Origin: CAWIOX01 sp963837775
GTDB taxonomy: Bacteria > Pseudomonadota > Gammaproteobacteria > Burkholderiales > Burkholderiaceae_D
DNA: 64,000 nucleotides
Assembly (NCBI GenBank): GCA_963837775.1
Contig: CAWIOX010000017.1
Coordinates: 3,189 to 67,188, forward strand
Reading direction: 5' to 3'
Shown here: positions 31,203 through 40,340 of the stretch, piece by piece
Position numbering within the stretch: position 1 is the first letter of the stretch
How the letters are laid out: each line of letters opens with the position of its first letter
Translations under genes and position numbers: made by a program
Notes under the pieces: model-generated
Seen by the model: the letters and a program-made list of their open reading frames with translations, nothing else
Told to the model about the DNA's origin: nothing
The model's database searches: none

Positions 31203-33527
31203 ATGAAATTATATTCTGAGCAATTTTCCCTGCCGGCTTTTCGCCACCACCTCATTGCTCTAGCTACATTCGCCCTGTGCTCAGGCCAGGCACTGGCAAT
31301 AGATCCATTTACTGTAAAAGATATTCGGGTTGAGGGTATTCAGCGCACTGAAGCTGGCACCGTTTTCGGCTATTTGCCTGTCCGGGTCGGTGAAACTTTC
31401 ACTGATGAAAAAAGTATCAGTGCGATCAAGTCACTTTATGCCACAGGCTTTTTCAAGGATGTCCGAATCGAAGTAGAGGGAAATGTTCTCATCATTCAGG
31501 TGGAAGAGCGCCCAGCTATTGCAGGTGTTGAGTTTTCAGGGGTAAAAGAATTTGATAAAGAAGTCCTGACCAAGGCACTCAAGGAAATCGGCCTGGGTGA
31601 GTCACGCATTTATGACAAGGCCTTGGTGGACCGCGCAGAACAAGAATTAAAGCGGCAATATCTATCGCGGGGCTTGTATGGCGTTCAGATCACATCTACC
31701 GTAACACCGATTGAACGAAATCGTGTGACAGTCAATTTTGCCGTTGAAGAGGGTGATGTCGCACGCATAAAACAAATCAATATCATCGGTAACAAGGCAT
31801 TTAGCGATAGCGATTTACGTGAGTTGTTAAATTTGACTAAACCCGGATGGTTCACCTGGTATACCAAGTCGGATCAATACTCTAAGCAAAAACTTGCCGG
31901 TGATATAGAAACACTAAAGTCGTTTTACCTGAATCGTGGCTATATTGAAATGCAGGTTGAATCGACGCAAGTGTCGATCGGACAGGACAAAAAAGACATT
32001 TACATCACGATCAATATTAATGAAGGGGAAAAATTTACAATCTCCGATATTAAGATCGAGGGCCAGATGTTTGGTCGTGATGATGAATTCAAGGCATTGC
32101 TTGAATTGAAGAAGGGTGATGTCTATGCTGGCGAAAAATTAAATCAGAGCATTAAGAAAATCTCCGAACGGATGGGTGATTTCGGTTATGCATTCGCGAA
32201 TGTGAATGCCAATCCGGAAATTAATCGTGACAAAAAAGAAGTTGCTTTTACTATCTTGCTTGACCCAGGCAAACGTGTGTATGTGCGACGCATAAATGTA
32301 GCTGGCAATACCAAAACGCGCGATGAGGTCATACGCAGGGAGTTCCGTCAATTTGAAGATTCCTGGTATGACGGCAACAAGATCAGATTATCCCGCGATC
32401 GTGTTGATCGTCTGGGCTACTTCAAAGAGGTCAATATAGAGACCCCTGAAGTGGCAGGTAGTATTGACCAAGTAGATATCAATATGTCTGTTGTCGAAAA
32501 GCCGACCGGGAATTTGTTGCTGGGGGCAGGTTTCTCAAGTAGTGAAAAATTGACGCTGACCGGTTCGATTCAACAGGCGAATGCATTTGGAACGGGCAAT
32601 ACCATCGGACTGGATGTGAATACCAGCAAACGCAACAGAACCATTGCGCTGTCCCAGACCAATCCCTATTTTACGGATGATGGGGTAAGTCGCAGTTATG
32701 ATATTTTTTACCGGACCACGCGCCCACCTGAAATAAATACCGGTGACTATATTGTCAAGACTAGCGGCGGGAACGTCAAATTTGGCGTACCTTTTTCTGA
32801 GACGGATACCGTTTTCTTTGGTGCAGGAATTGAGCATACCAAGGTTGAAACATTTAGCAATAGCCCTAGCCGTTATAAGCAATATGCTACGGATTTTGGT
32901 GATGGCGTTATAGCAACCACAACATCATTCCCACTAACTGCCGCTTGGCAAAGGGATAATCGAGACAGTGCATTAGTGCCTAGTGTTGGCCGCTATCAGC
33001 GCGCCAATTTGGAACTGGCAGCTTTTGGCGAACTGAAATATTATCGCGCGGTATATCAGCATCAATATTTCCAGCCGTTCTTCCGGACAATTACTCTGGC
33101 ATTGAATGGTGAAGCGGATTATGGTCGCGGCTTTGGTGGCAAGCCTTATCCTGTATTCAAGAATTTTTATGCCGGTGGTATCGGCTCCGTGCGTGGTTTC
33201 GAAGGTTCATCCCTAGGAAGAAGAGACTCGGTTACAGGAGATGCATCAGGCGGCGCTGCCCGTTTGATCGCAAATGCCGAATTGCAATTTCCATTTCCTG
33301 GCTCGGGCAATGATCGTACCTTGCGCTGGTTTACATTTTTCGATGCCGGCAATGTATTTGAAGAAGGTCAAAAAATTAGCGTATCTGATTTAAGGTATTC
33401 TACCGGTATCGGTCTGAGCTGGATTTCGCCTATTGGCCCTTTGAAGTTGAGTTACGGTAAAGCTTTGAATGCAAAACCTGAAGACAAGAAGCAGAGTTTC
33501 CAATTTCAGTTGGGTACCGGTTTCTGA
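31203..33527 (+). CDS. bamA: Outer membrane assembly factor BamA
   Basis: BamA inserts beta-barrel proteins into the outer membrane. The 774-residue precursor has a signal peptide (about 1-32), five POTRA repeats (from FTVKDIRVEGIQR to about 420) and a C-terminal 16-strand barrel. The barrel includes VRGF in loop 6 (GGIGSVRGFEGSSLG) and ends with Phe (QLGTGF), the usual outer-membrane terminal residue. Follows rseP and precedes skp. Confidence 0.97.
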   Translation: MKLYSEQFSLPAFRHHLIALATFALCSGQALAIDPFTVKDIRVEGIQRTEAGTVFGYLPVRVGETFTDEKSISAIKSLYATGFFKDVRIEVEGNVLIIQVEERPAIAGVEFSGVKEFDKEVLTKALKEIGLGESRIYDKALVDRAEQELKRQYLSRGLYGVQITSTVTPIERNRVTVNFAVEEGDVARIKQINIIGNKAFSDSDLRELLNLTKPGWFTWYTKSDQYSKQKLAGDIETLKSFYLNRGYIEMQVESTQVSIGQDKKDIYITININEGEKFTISDIKIEGQMFGRDDEFKALLELKKGDVYAGEKLNQSIKKISERMGDFGYAFANVNANPEINRDKKEVAFTILLDPGKRVYVRRINVAGNTKTRDEVIRREFRQFEDSWYDGNKIRLSRDRVDRLGYFKEVNIETPEVAGSIDQVDINMSVVEKPTGNLLLGAGFSSSEKLTLTGSIQQANAFGTGNTIGLDVNTSKRNRTIALSQTNPYFTDDGVSRSYDIFYRTTRPPEINTGDYIVKTSGGNVKFGVPFSETDTVFFGAGIEHTKVETFSNSPSRYKQYATDFGDGVIATTTSFPLTAAWQRDNRDSALVPSVGRYQRANLELAAFGELKYYRAVYQHQYFQPFFRTITLALNGEADYGRGFGGKPYPVFKNFYAGGIGSVRGFEGSSLGRRDSVTGDASGGAARLIANAELQFPFPGSGNDRTLRWFTFFDAGNVFEEGQKISVSDLRYSTGIGLSWISPIGPLKLSYGKALNAKPEDKKQSFQFQLGTGF

Positions 33528-33587
33528 CCGTTTCTCAAGTATTATTATTGCAAGTTAGTTGTTTGGTTTGAATTGTGGAGAGTTACC

Positions 33588-34100
33588 TTGAAGTCATTCA
33601 TTAAATCGTCAATCCCATCCAAGATTGCAGCAGCAGTATTTTTATTCACTGTGGCACAGGCGCATGCCGAAGAATCCAAAATTGGACTTGTCAATTCAGA
33701 ACGAGTAATGCGTGAGTCGGCACCAGCCAAAGCTGCTGAAGCAAAAATCGAATCAGAGTTTTCAAAGCGTAAAAAAGAATTACTCGACTCTTCCGCGCGC
33801 TTGAAAGCTATGGCGCAAAAATTGGATAAGGATGCAGCTGTTCTCTCCGAATCTGACCGGATCAAGCGCCAGCGTGAATTGAGCGAGATGGATCAGGATT
33901 TTCAACGCAAGCAGCGCACATTCAGTGAAGATCTGAATCAGCGTCGTAATGAGGAAATTGCATTGGTAGTCGACCGTGCCAACAAGGCGATCAAACAAAT
34001 TGCCGAGTCCGAGAAATATGACATCGTTTTTCAGGAAGCCGTATATGTGAATCCACGTATCGACATCACTGAAAAAGTGTTAAAAGCACTCAACAAATAA
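33588..34100 (+). CDS. skp: Periplasmic chaperone Skp/OmpH
   Basis: Skp binds unfolded outer-membrane proteins on their way to BamA. A signal peptide ends around VAQAHAEE, and the mature protein is a long Lys/Glu-rich coiled coil with the KIGLVNSERVMRES start typical of OmpH. The TTG at 33588 is chosen because a GGAGAG site is at suitable distance; a GTG at 33573 is the alternative. About 170 residues. Confidence 0.93.
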   Translation: MKSFIKSSIPSKIAAAVFLFTVAQAHAEESKIGLVNSERVMRESAPAKAAEAKIESEFSKRKKELLDSSARLKAMAQKLDKDAAVLSESDRIKRQRELSEMDQDFQRKQRTFSEDLNQRRNEEIALVVDRANKAIKQIAESEKYDIVFQEAVYVNPRIDITEKVLKALNK

Positions 34101-34114
34101 TAACAAAGGCCACG

Positions 34115-35164
34115 ATGAGCATTCGACTGAGAGAATTGGTCGAACGCTTGGGTGGGCAATTGATGGGCGATCCAGACATTGAAGTGTTTGGCATAGCACC
34201 TTTGGACGACGCAAATGCCTCGCACATCACATTCCTCTCCAATCCCAAGCTTCGAACCCAGGCCGCACTAACCAAGGCGGCCGCCATTATATTATCGGCA
34301 TCCAGCCAAGCTGATATCAGCACTTCGTATAAAGGCGCTTGCATAGTCACCGAGAATCCTTATGCCTATTTCGCCAGAGTCGCACAGTTATTCGAGGCTC
34401 AGCAAGCGCAACCGGTGATTTCTGGTGTGGACCGTACGGCATCGATTGATCCTCGCGCAAAAATCGCGTCGACAGCCTTTGTCGGCCCTCATGTCACTAT
34501 TGAAGCTGATGTTGTTGTCGGCGAAAATGTTCTCATTGAGGCAGGCTGTTTCATTGGTCGTGGCGCCGTCATCGGCGATGATACGCATTTCTTTGCACGG
34601 GTCACTTTTCATTCTGCTTGTGAAATAGGACGACGTGGCATCATTCATTCAGGTGCCGTCATAGGGACAGATGGTTTCGGCTTTGCCAATGAGGCAGGAC
34701 GCTGGATCAAGATACCGCAAACGGGCAGGGTAATTATTGGCGATGATGTCGATATTGGCGCCAACACCACCGTCGATCGCGGTGCACTGGCCGATACGAT
34801 CATTGAGGATGGCGTCAAGTTGGATAATCAAATCCAGATTGGCCATAATTGCCATATTGGTGCGCACACCGCTATGGCTGGTTGTGTCGGCGTCGCCGGC
34901 AGTGCCAAGATAGGTAAATATTGTACCTTTGGGGGGGCTGCGATGGTGCTGGGACATTTGACCATTGCCGACCACGTGCATATTTCTTCAGGCAGCATGG
35001 TTTCGCGCTCCATACTTGAAGCAGGGCAGTACACCGGCTTCTACCCCTTGGCCAAGAATTCCGACTGGGAAAAATCTGCAGCTATCGTCCGCAATCTGAC
35101 GACGATGCGCGAGAAAATCCGGTCACTCGAAAAAATAATTAAAACGCTTACAAATAAAGAATAA
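34115..35164 (+). CDS. lpxD: UDP-3-O-acylglucosamine N-acyltransferase
   Basis: LpxD adds the N-linked acyl chain in lipid A synthesis. The 349-residue protein has an N-terminal uridine-binding domain and then a hexapeptide beta-helix from about residue 100. The catalytic His is in QIGHNCHIGAHTAMAG. A short C-terminal helix ends the protein. Its stop overlaps the fabZ start (TAATG). Confidence 0.97.
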   Translation: MSIRLRELVERLGGQLMGDPDIEVFGIAPLDDANASHITFLSNPKLRTQAALTKAAAIILSASSQADISTSYKGACIVTENPYAYFARVAQLFEAQQAQPVISGVDRTASIDPRAKIASTAFVGPHVTIEADVVVGENVLIEAGCFIGRGAVIGDDTHFFARVTFHSACEIGRRGIIHSGAVIGTDGFGFANEAGRWIKIPQTGRVIIGDDVDIGANTTVDRGALADTIIEDGVKLDNQIQIGHNCHIGAHTAMAGCVGVAGSAKIGKYCTFGGAAMVLGHLTIADHVHISSGSMVSRSILEAGQYTGFYPLAKNSDWEKSAAIVRNLTTMREKIRSLEKIIKTLTNKE

Positions 35165-35634
35165 TGAACAGTCTCGACATCAACCAAATCAAACAGTACC
35201 TGCCACACCGTTATCCATTGCTGCTGGTCGATCGTGTTCTCGATTGGGAAGCCGGCAAGCGTATTACTGCCATCAAGAATGTCACAGTGAATGAAGAATT
35301 TTTTAACGGACATTTCCCGAACAAGCCGGTGATGCCTGGCGTGCTGATGATAGAGGCGATGGCGCAAACCGCTGCCATCCTGTCTTTCTTGACGATGGAT
35401 GTAAAGCCGGATGAAGACACCATCGTGTATTTCCTGGGGATAGACGGGGCACGGTTCAAGCGTCCGGTGGAACCCGGCGATCAACTCAAAATGGAAGTTG
35501 AAATCATTCGTGTCGCTCGTGGCATCTGGAAATATAAGGCAAAGGCAACTGTCGACGGTCAACTCGCTGTCGAGGGTGAGTTGATGTGCACCATGCGCAG
35601 CGCAGCTGACTCCACCAAGGCAGCAGGACAATAA
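35164..35634 (+). CDS. fabZ: 3-hydroxyacyl-ACP dehydratase FabZ
   Basis: FabZ dehydrates 3-hydroxyacyl-ACP, competing with LpxA for the same substrate. The hot-dog-fold motif GHFPNKPVMPGVLMIEAM contains the catalytic His and Glu. The start MNSLDINQIKQYLPHRYPLL is typical. The 156-residue length fits, and its stop touches the lpxA ATG. Confidence 0.97.
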   Translation: MNSLDINQIKQYLPHRYPLLLVDRVLDWEAGKRITAIKNVTVNEEFFNGHFPNKPVMPGVLMIEAMAQTAAILSFLTMDVKPDEDTIVYFLGIDGARFKRPVEPGDQLKMEVEIIRVARGIWKYKAKATVDGQLAVEGELMCTMRSAADSTKAAGQ

Positions 35635-36422
35635 TGGCGGGGATTCATCCGAGCGCCCTCATTGATCCCGCGGCAGAACTGGATAGTTCTGTCGAGGTGG
35701 GCGCATTTTCCATTATCGGTCCAAATGTAAAAATCGATGCCGGTACCAAGATCGGTCCGCATGTCATCATTGAGGGCCATACCACCATTGGCCGCGACAA
35801 CACGTTTTTCCAGTTTTCCTCGATTGGCGCTGCCCCGCAAGACAAGAAGTATGCAGGTGAGCCGACGCGACTCGAAATCGGTGATCGCAATACCGTGCGC
35901 GAGTTCTGCACCTTCAATCTGGGTACCGCACAGGATGTCGGCGTTACCCGTCTGGGTGATGATAACTGGATCATGGCTTACGTGCACATAGCGCACGACT
36001 GCCAGTTAGGCAATCTGACGATTCTTGCCAATAATGTCACCCTTGCAGGACATGTGCATGTCGGCGACTGGGTTTTCCTGGGCGGATTTACCTCGGTACA
36101 TCAGTTCTGCCATATCGGTGCGCATGCGATGACAGCCTTTACTGCCGCCGTGAGCCAGGATGTGCCGCCTTTCGTTACCGCCGCCGGCAACCGCGCGGCG
36201 CCGGTGGGTATCAATACCGAAGGCTTGAAACGTCGCGGCTTCTCGGGTGAACAAATTTTGGCCATCCGCAGAGCGTACAAGCTGATTTACAAATCAGGCT
36301 TGTCGCTGGAGGAGGCCAAACTTGCCCTGGCACAGGAAGAGCTCAATGCGCCCGCAACCGCACCGTCGCTGGCTTTGATGCGTGAATTCATCAGCAGCAG
36401 CAGTCGCGGCATCATCCGTTAG
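35634..36422 (+). CDS. lpxA: UDP-N-acetylglucosamine acyltransferase
   Basis: LpxA performs the first step of lipid A synthesis. The 262-residue protein is a hexapeptide beta-helix over the first 190 residues, with the catalytic His region AYVHIAHDCQLGN and GFTSVHQFCHIGAHAM, followed by a helical C-terminus (GLKRRGFSGEQI). Starts one base into the fabZ stop. Confidence 0.98.
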   Translation: MAGIHPSALIDPAAELDSSVEVGAFSIIGPNVKIDAGTKIGPHVIIEGHTTIGRDNTFFQFSSIGAAPQDKKYAGEPTRLEIGDRNTVREFCTFNLGTAQDVGVTRLGDDNWIMAYVHIAHDCQLGNLTILANNVTLAGHVHVGDWVFLGGFTSVHQFCHIGAHAMTAFTAAVSQDVPPFVTAAGNRAAPVGINTEGLKRRGFSGEQILAIRRAYKLIYKSGLSLEEAKLALAQEELNAPATAPSLALMREFISSSSRGIIR

Positions 36423-36434
36423 GATGGGAGTACG

Positions 36435-37634
36435 GTGAGAAATTCTGTCTCGGAGGCGCAGTTGAATCGACTGCAAAGCCAGTTGTCGATTGCGCTGGTT
36501 GCCGGAGAGGCCTCCGGCGATCTGCTCGGCAGTCGACTGTTGTCTGGGCTGCGCATGGAGTTGCCTGGCGCACGCATGCATGGCATAGGCGGTCCGCACA
36601 TGGCCGAGCACGGTTTCGTCAGCGAATGGCCGATGGATAAATTAACTGTGCGCGGGCTATTTGAGGTAATACCGCGCTACCGTGAAATTAAAGGCATTCA
36701 GAACGCTCTGCGTGATCGGCTCCTGGCGGAAAAGCCAGCAGTTTTCATCGGCGTCGATTATCCAGGGTTCAATCTCGGTCTTGAAATGCAATTGAAGGCA
36801 GCCGGCATCAAGACCATGCATTTCATCAGCCCACAAATTTGGGCCTGGCGTGGTGGGCGCATCAAGAAAATTGCCAAGGCAGTGTCGCATATGCTGGTGG
36901 TGTTTCCTTTTGAAGAATTGATTTACCGTCAGGCCGGTATTCCAGTCACCTATGTCGGACATCCGCTGGCTGAAGTGATCCCTATGATCCCGGATGTGGC
37001 TGCAGCACGCCTGGCTTTGGGCTTGCCGCCGGCGTCGTCGGTTGTTGCGATCCTGCCCGGCAGTCGCATGTCGGAGTTGAAATACAACACCGCCGCCTTC
37101 ATCGGTGCCGCCAAGTTGCTGGCGCAACGCGATCATTCATTGCGCTTTGTGGTGCCGATGGCAGGTGACAAGCAGCGCCAATACTTCATTGAATTGCTAA
37201 AGCAGGCCGGCCTGGACGATGTGCCGATCCAATTGCTCGATGGGCAATCGCATGTTGCACTGGCTGCTGCCGATGCCGTGCTGGTAGCTTCAGGCACGGC
37301 ATCGCTGGAGGTGGCGCTGTTCAAGAAGCCGATGGTGATAGCCTACCGGATGATGCGCGCCTCATGGGAAATCATGCGACATATGGGTTACCAGCCATGG
37401 ATTGGCTTGCCGAATATTCTGGCGCAGGAATTTCTGGTGCCGGAATTGCTGCAGGATGCGGCAAACCCGCAGGCGCTGGCCGATGCAATCTGGAAGCAAC
37501 TGGATGATCAGCCGCATCGTGCGATGCTGCAGCAGCGCTTTACCGAGATGCACCACAGCTTGCTGCGCAATACTGCACATGAGAGTGCGCTGGCGGTGAT
37601 GAAGGTGATAGGGCAGCCGCTACGCACCATTTAA
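36435..37634 (+). CDS. lpxB: Lipid A disaccharide synthase
   Basis: LpxB joins UDP-diacylglucosamine and lipid X. The 399-residue protein shows VAGEASGDLLGSRLL near the N-terminus, FISPQIWAWR, the PGSRMSEL nucleotide-binding motif and ASGTASLEVAL. The GTG at 36435 has a GGGAG site. Repeat copy E begins six bases after its stop. Confidence 0.97.
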   Translation: MRNSVSEAQLNRLQSQLSIALVAGEASGDLLGSRLLSGLRMELPGARMHGIGGPHMAEHGFVSEWPMDKLTVRGLFEVIPRYREIKGIQNALRDRLLAEKPAVFIGVDYPGFNLGLEMQLKAAGIKTMHFISPQIWAWRGGRIKKIAKAVSHMLVVFPFEELIYRQAGIPVTYVGHPLAEVIPMIPDVAAARLALGLPPASSVVAILPGSRMSELKYNTAAFIGAAKLLAQRDHSLRFVVPMAGDKQRQYFIELLKQAGLDDVPIQLLDGQSHVALAAADAVLVASGTASLEVALFKKPMVIAYRMMRASWEIMRHMGYQPWIGLPNILAQEFLVPELLQDAANPQALADAIWKQLDDQPHRAMLQQRFTEMHHSLLRNTAHESALAVMKVIGQPLRTI

Positions 37635-37640
37635 CTGAAA

Positions 37641-37714
37641 AATATACCCGGTGGGGTATATTTTATAGTCGGCGTAATCATTCCGGCAGATGGGGTATTT
37701 TTCATGATACTCCC
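37641..37714 (+). repeat. Dispersed intergenic repeat, copy E
   Basis: ATACCC pairs exactly with GGGTAT across GGTG, followed by a T-rich run. The core is ATTCCGGCA. A second hairpin pairs GGGGTAT with ATACTCC. It begins six bases after the lpxB stop, 135 bases before rnhB. Stem sequences differ from copy D but still pair. Confidence 0.78.
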
Positions 37715-37849
37715 TCAATAATCTCTTATTTGCAATTGTTCGGAGCTGCGTGGCATGACGATTCTATGTGGGATCAATAATCCGCTTACCCTGAACAATT
37801 ACCTTGTTTTCATGGCAGTTTCCTGCCCAACCCATAGGTCCCGTCTGTT

Positions 37850-38467
37850 GTGAACAAATCCGAACAAACCATACTGCTCTTCGATGATGAAAATGAATTG
37901 ATTTGCGGTGTAGACGAGGCCGGTCGTGGCCCGCTGGCAGGGCCAGTCTTTGCTGCTGCTGTCATTCTCGACCCCAGAAAGCCCATCGCAGGCCTGCGCG
38001 ACTCAAAAAAACTGACTGAAGCACGCCGCGATGCATTGGCGATCGAGATCAGGAACAATGCGCTGGCATGGTCGATTGCGCAGTGTTCCGAGGCTGAAAT
38101 CGATACACTGAATATTTTGCAGGCGACAATGCTGGCGATGCGTCGTGCCATAGAAGGATTGCCGACTCCCGCTACGCTGGCACTGATCGATGGCAACCGC
38201 TGCCCGGTATTGTCAATCCGTTCGGAGGCAATCATCAAGGGAGATGATAAGGTGCCCGCCATTTCTGCCGCATCGATACTTGCGAAAACCGCCCGGGATG
38301 CAGCGCTGGCAGAATTACACCAACAATTTCCGCAATATGCATTTGACCGGCATAAGGGCTATCCGACGGCCCTGCATCTGGAGCGCTTGCGGGCACATGG
38401 GGTGTCGCCCGTTCATCGTAAATCTTATGCGCCGGTGCGTGCGCTGCTCAACCTGGTGACTATATGA
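37850..38467 (+). CDS. rnhB: Ribonuclease HII
   Basis: RNase HII nicks at ribonucleotides embedded in DNA. The 205-residue protein has the catalytic motif CGVDEAGRGPLAGPV with Asp and Glu, a second Asp in LIDGNRC, and the DKVPAISAASILAKTARD helix. The GTG start at 37850 is the only reasonable one. Its stop overlaps the next gene (ATGA). Following lpxB is the conserved arrangement. Confidence 0.97.
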   Translation: MNKSEQTILLFDDENELICGVDEAGRGPLAGPVFAAAVILDPRKPIAGLRDSKKLTEARRDALAIEIRNNALAWSIAQCSEAEIDTLNILQATMLAMRRAIEGLPTPATLALIDGNRCPVLSIRSEAIIKGDDKVPAISAASILAKTARDAALAELHQQFPQYAFDRHKGYPTALHLERLRAHGVSPVHRKSYAPVRALLNLVTI

Positions 38468-39249
38468 AGCCCATTTCATCGCGGGACAATCCGCTTTATA
38501 AAGAATTGAAACACCTGGCAACCAGTTCGCAAGCGCGGCGCAAGGCGCGGCGCACGCTGCTTGATGGCGTGCATTTGTGCGAGGCTTACCTGGAGCACGC
38601 AGGACTGCCGGTGTTGTGCGTGGTGAGTGAGTCAGCCGTGCATCATCATGAAGTCGCTGCACTCCTGGTGCGCTGCGACACTTCCCGTATCCAGTGCATC
38701 GTCATGCCGGATGCGCTTTACCATGCACTGAGCCAGGTCGAACATGGCGTTGGCCTGCTGTTCGTGATCGAGACGCCAGAACCGGCATTTCCGCAAGTAT
38801 TGATGCAATCCGCAGTTCTTCTCGATAATCTGCAGGATCCGGGCAATATGGGCTCCATTTTACGCAGTGCTGCCGCAGCCGGAATTGAACAGGTATTTTG
38901 TTCCGTAGGGACGGCATTTACCTGGTCGCCGAAAGTGCTGCGGGCCGGCATGGGCGCACATTTTCTACTGGACATCTACGAGGGTGTTGATCTGATCCCG
39001 TTGATTCAAAATGCAGGCATTCCCGTCATCGCCACCAGCTCGCATGCACAAAACAGTATTTATCAGGCAAATCTGGCACAACCTGTAGCCTGGTTGTTCG
39101 GGCATGAAGGGCAGGGCGTGGCTGAAGATTTGCTTGGACTTGCAAGCGAGCAGGTCGGGATTCCACATCAGGGCAATATGGAGTCACTAAATGTGGCTGC
39201 TGCAGCGGCAGTCTGTTTCTTCGAGCAATTGCGGCAACGACAAGCCTGA
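38464..39249 (+). CDS. TrmH/SpoU-family RNA 2'-O-methyltransferase
   Basis: A SPOUT-class methyltransferase of 261 residues. An N-terminal SpoU substrate-binding domain (about 1-95) precedes the trefoil-knot catalytic domain with LLDNLQDPGNMGSILRSA, WLFGHEGQGV and the motif run ending MESLNVAAAAAV. It probably methylates rRNA, but the target nucleotide (RlmB-type 23S or another site) cannot be read from sequence. Coupled to rnhB by a four-base overlap. Confidence 0.9.
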   Translation: MKPISSRDNPLYKELKHLATSSQARRKARRTLLDGVHLCEAYLEHAGLPVLCVVSESAVHHHEVAALLVRCDTSRIQCIVMPDALYHALSQVEHGVGLLFVIETPEPAFPQVLMQSAVLLDNLQDPGNMGSILRSAAAAGIEQVFCSVGTAFTWSPKVLRAGMGAHFLLDIYEGVDLIPLIQNAGIPVIATSSHAQNSIYQANLAQPVAWLFGHEGQGVAEDLLGLASEQVGIPHQGNMESLNVAAAAAVCFFEQLRQRQA

Positions 39250-39314
39250 CATTGCCGTGTCAAAATTTGGGTTCGGTATTGCGGTAGCCAATGCCAAACC
39301 TTATCGACATCAAA

Positions 39315-40164
39315 TCAATAGGCTCGCTGATCGGATTTAATCTCTTGCAAAATCGTGGTGGATATTTCTTCAATCGATTTTGTGGTGGAGGACAACCACC
39401 GTATCCCCTCACGCTTCATCATCGCTTCGGCCTCATTGACCTCGTAGCGGCAATTCTCGATCGATGCATATTTGCTGCCCTGGCGTCGCTCATGGCGGAT
39501 TTCGGACAAGCGCTCCGGCGTGATGGTCAGGCCGAAAATCTTGCTCTTGTATGCCAGCAGGCCGGACGGTAGTTTGCCGCGCTCAAAATCTTCCGGGATC
39601 AATGGATAATTCGCCGCCTTGATTCCATACTGCATGGCCAAAAACAAGCTGGTCGGCGTCTTGCCGGAACGCGACACACCCGACCAGGATCACGTCGGCG
39701 ATAGATAAATTCTTGTGGGACTGTCCATCATCGTGCATGAGCGAATAGTTGATCGCTTCAATCCGGTTTTTGTACTCATCCGAATCGGCAATATTGTGGC
39801 TGCGACCAATCGTATGCGTCGATTTAACCCCCAACTCTTGCTCCAGCGGATCCACAAATGTCTGGATCAAATCCATGTACATGCCCTTGGAGTTGCGAAT
39901 GATGCTAGACAATTCCGTTTTCACCAGTGTCGAGAAGACGATCGGACGCTTGCCATCCAGTGTGAATGCCTCATTGATTTTGCGCAGCGCATCATATGCT
40001 TTGTCGACGTCATCGATAAAGGGGAGGCGTATTTGTTTAAACCGCAAATTGAACTGGGTCAGGACAGCGTGACCGAATGTTTCTGCAGTAATCCCGGTGC
40101 CATCTGAAACGAAAAAAACTGTCCTGTCAAAAGGACTCTGGGGTGTTAGTGTGCTGTCTGCCAT
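39315..40164 (-). CDS. ppsR: PEP synthase regulatory protein (frame broken once)
   Basis: PpsR (DUF299) is a bifunctional kinase/pyrophosphorylase that inactivates and reactivates PEP synthase. The N-terminal VFFVSDGTGITAETFGHAVL is the family signature. The P-loop-like motif GVSRSGKTPTS is split by a frame change: removing one C from CCC at 39679-39681 (plus-strand view) restores it and gives about 282 residues. It is divergent from its target gene ppsA, as in other proteobacteria. The break is probably a sequence error. Confidence 0.9.
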
Positions 40165-40209
40165 GGTAGTTGTTAGAGTGTGATCTTAAAAAGTCAGGTC
40201 GGGATTCGT

Positions 40210-40238
40210 TAAAATGGCATCGCACCATGTAAAATGGC
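40210..40238. promoter_or_regulatory. Direct repeats between ppsR and ppsA
   Basis: TAAAATGGC occurs at 40210-40218 and again at 40230-40238, exactly 20 bases (about two helical turns) apart on the same face of DNA, in the gap between the divergent genes. Candidate binding site for a regulator; the binding protein is unknown. Confidence 0.35.
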
Positions 40239-40340
40239 GATCAATAAATTCCATCTGATTGTACTGCCACAAGAATAACAAAAAGTTCAGTGCAATGAGA
40301 ATGCGCGCAAAGATTTCTTATCATCAAACTAGAGGTTGTT

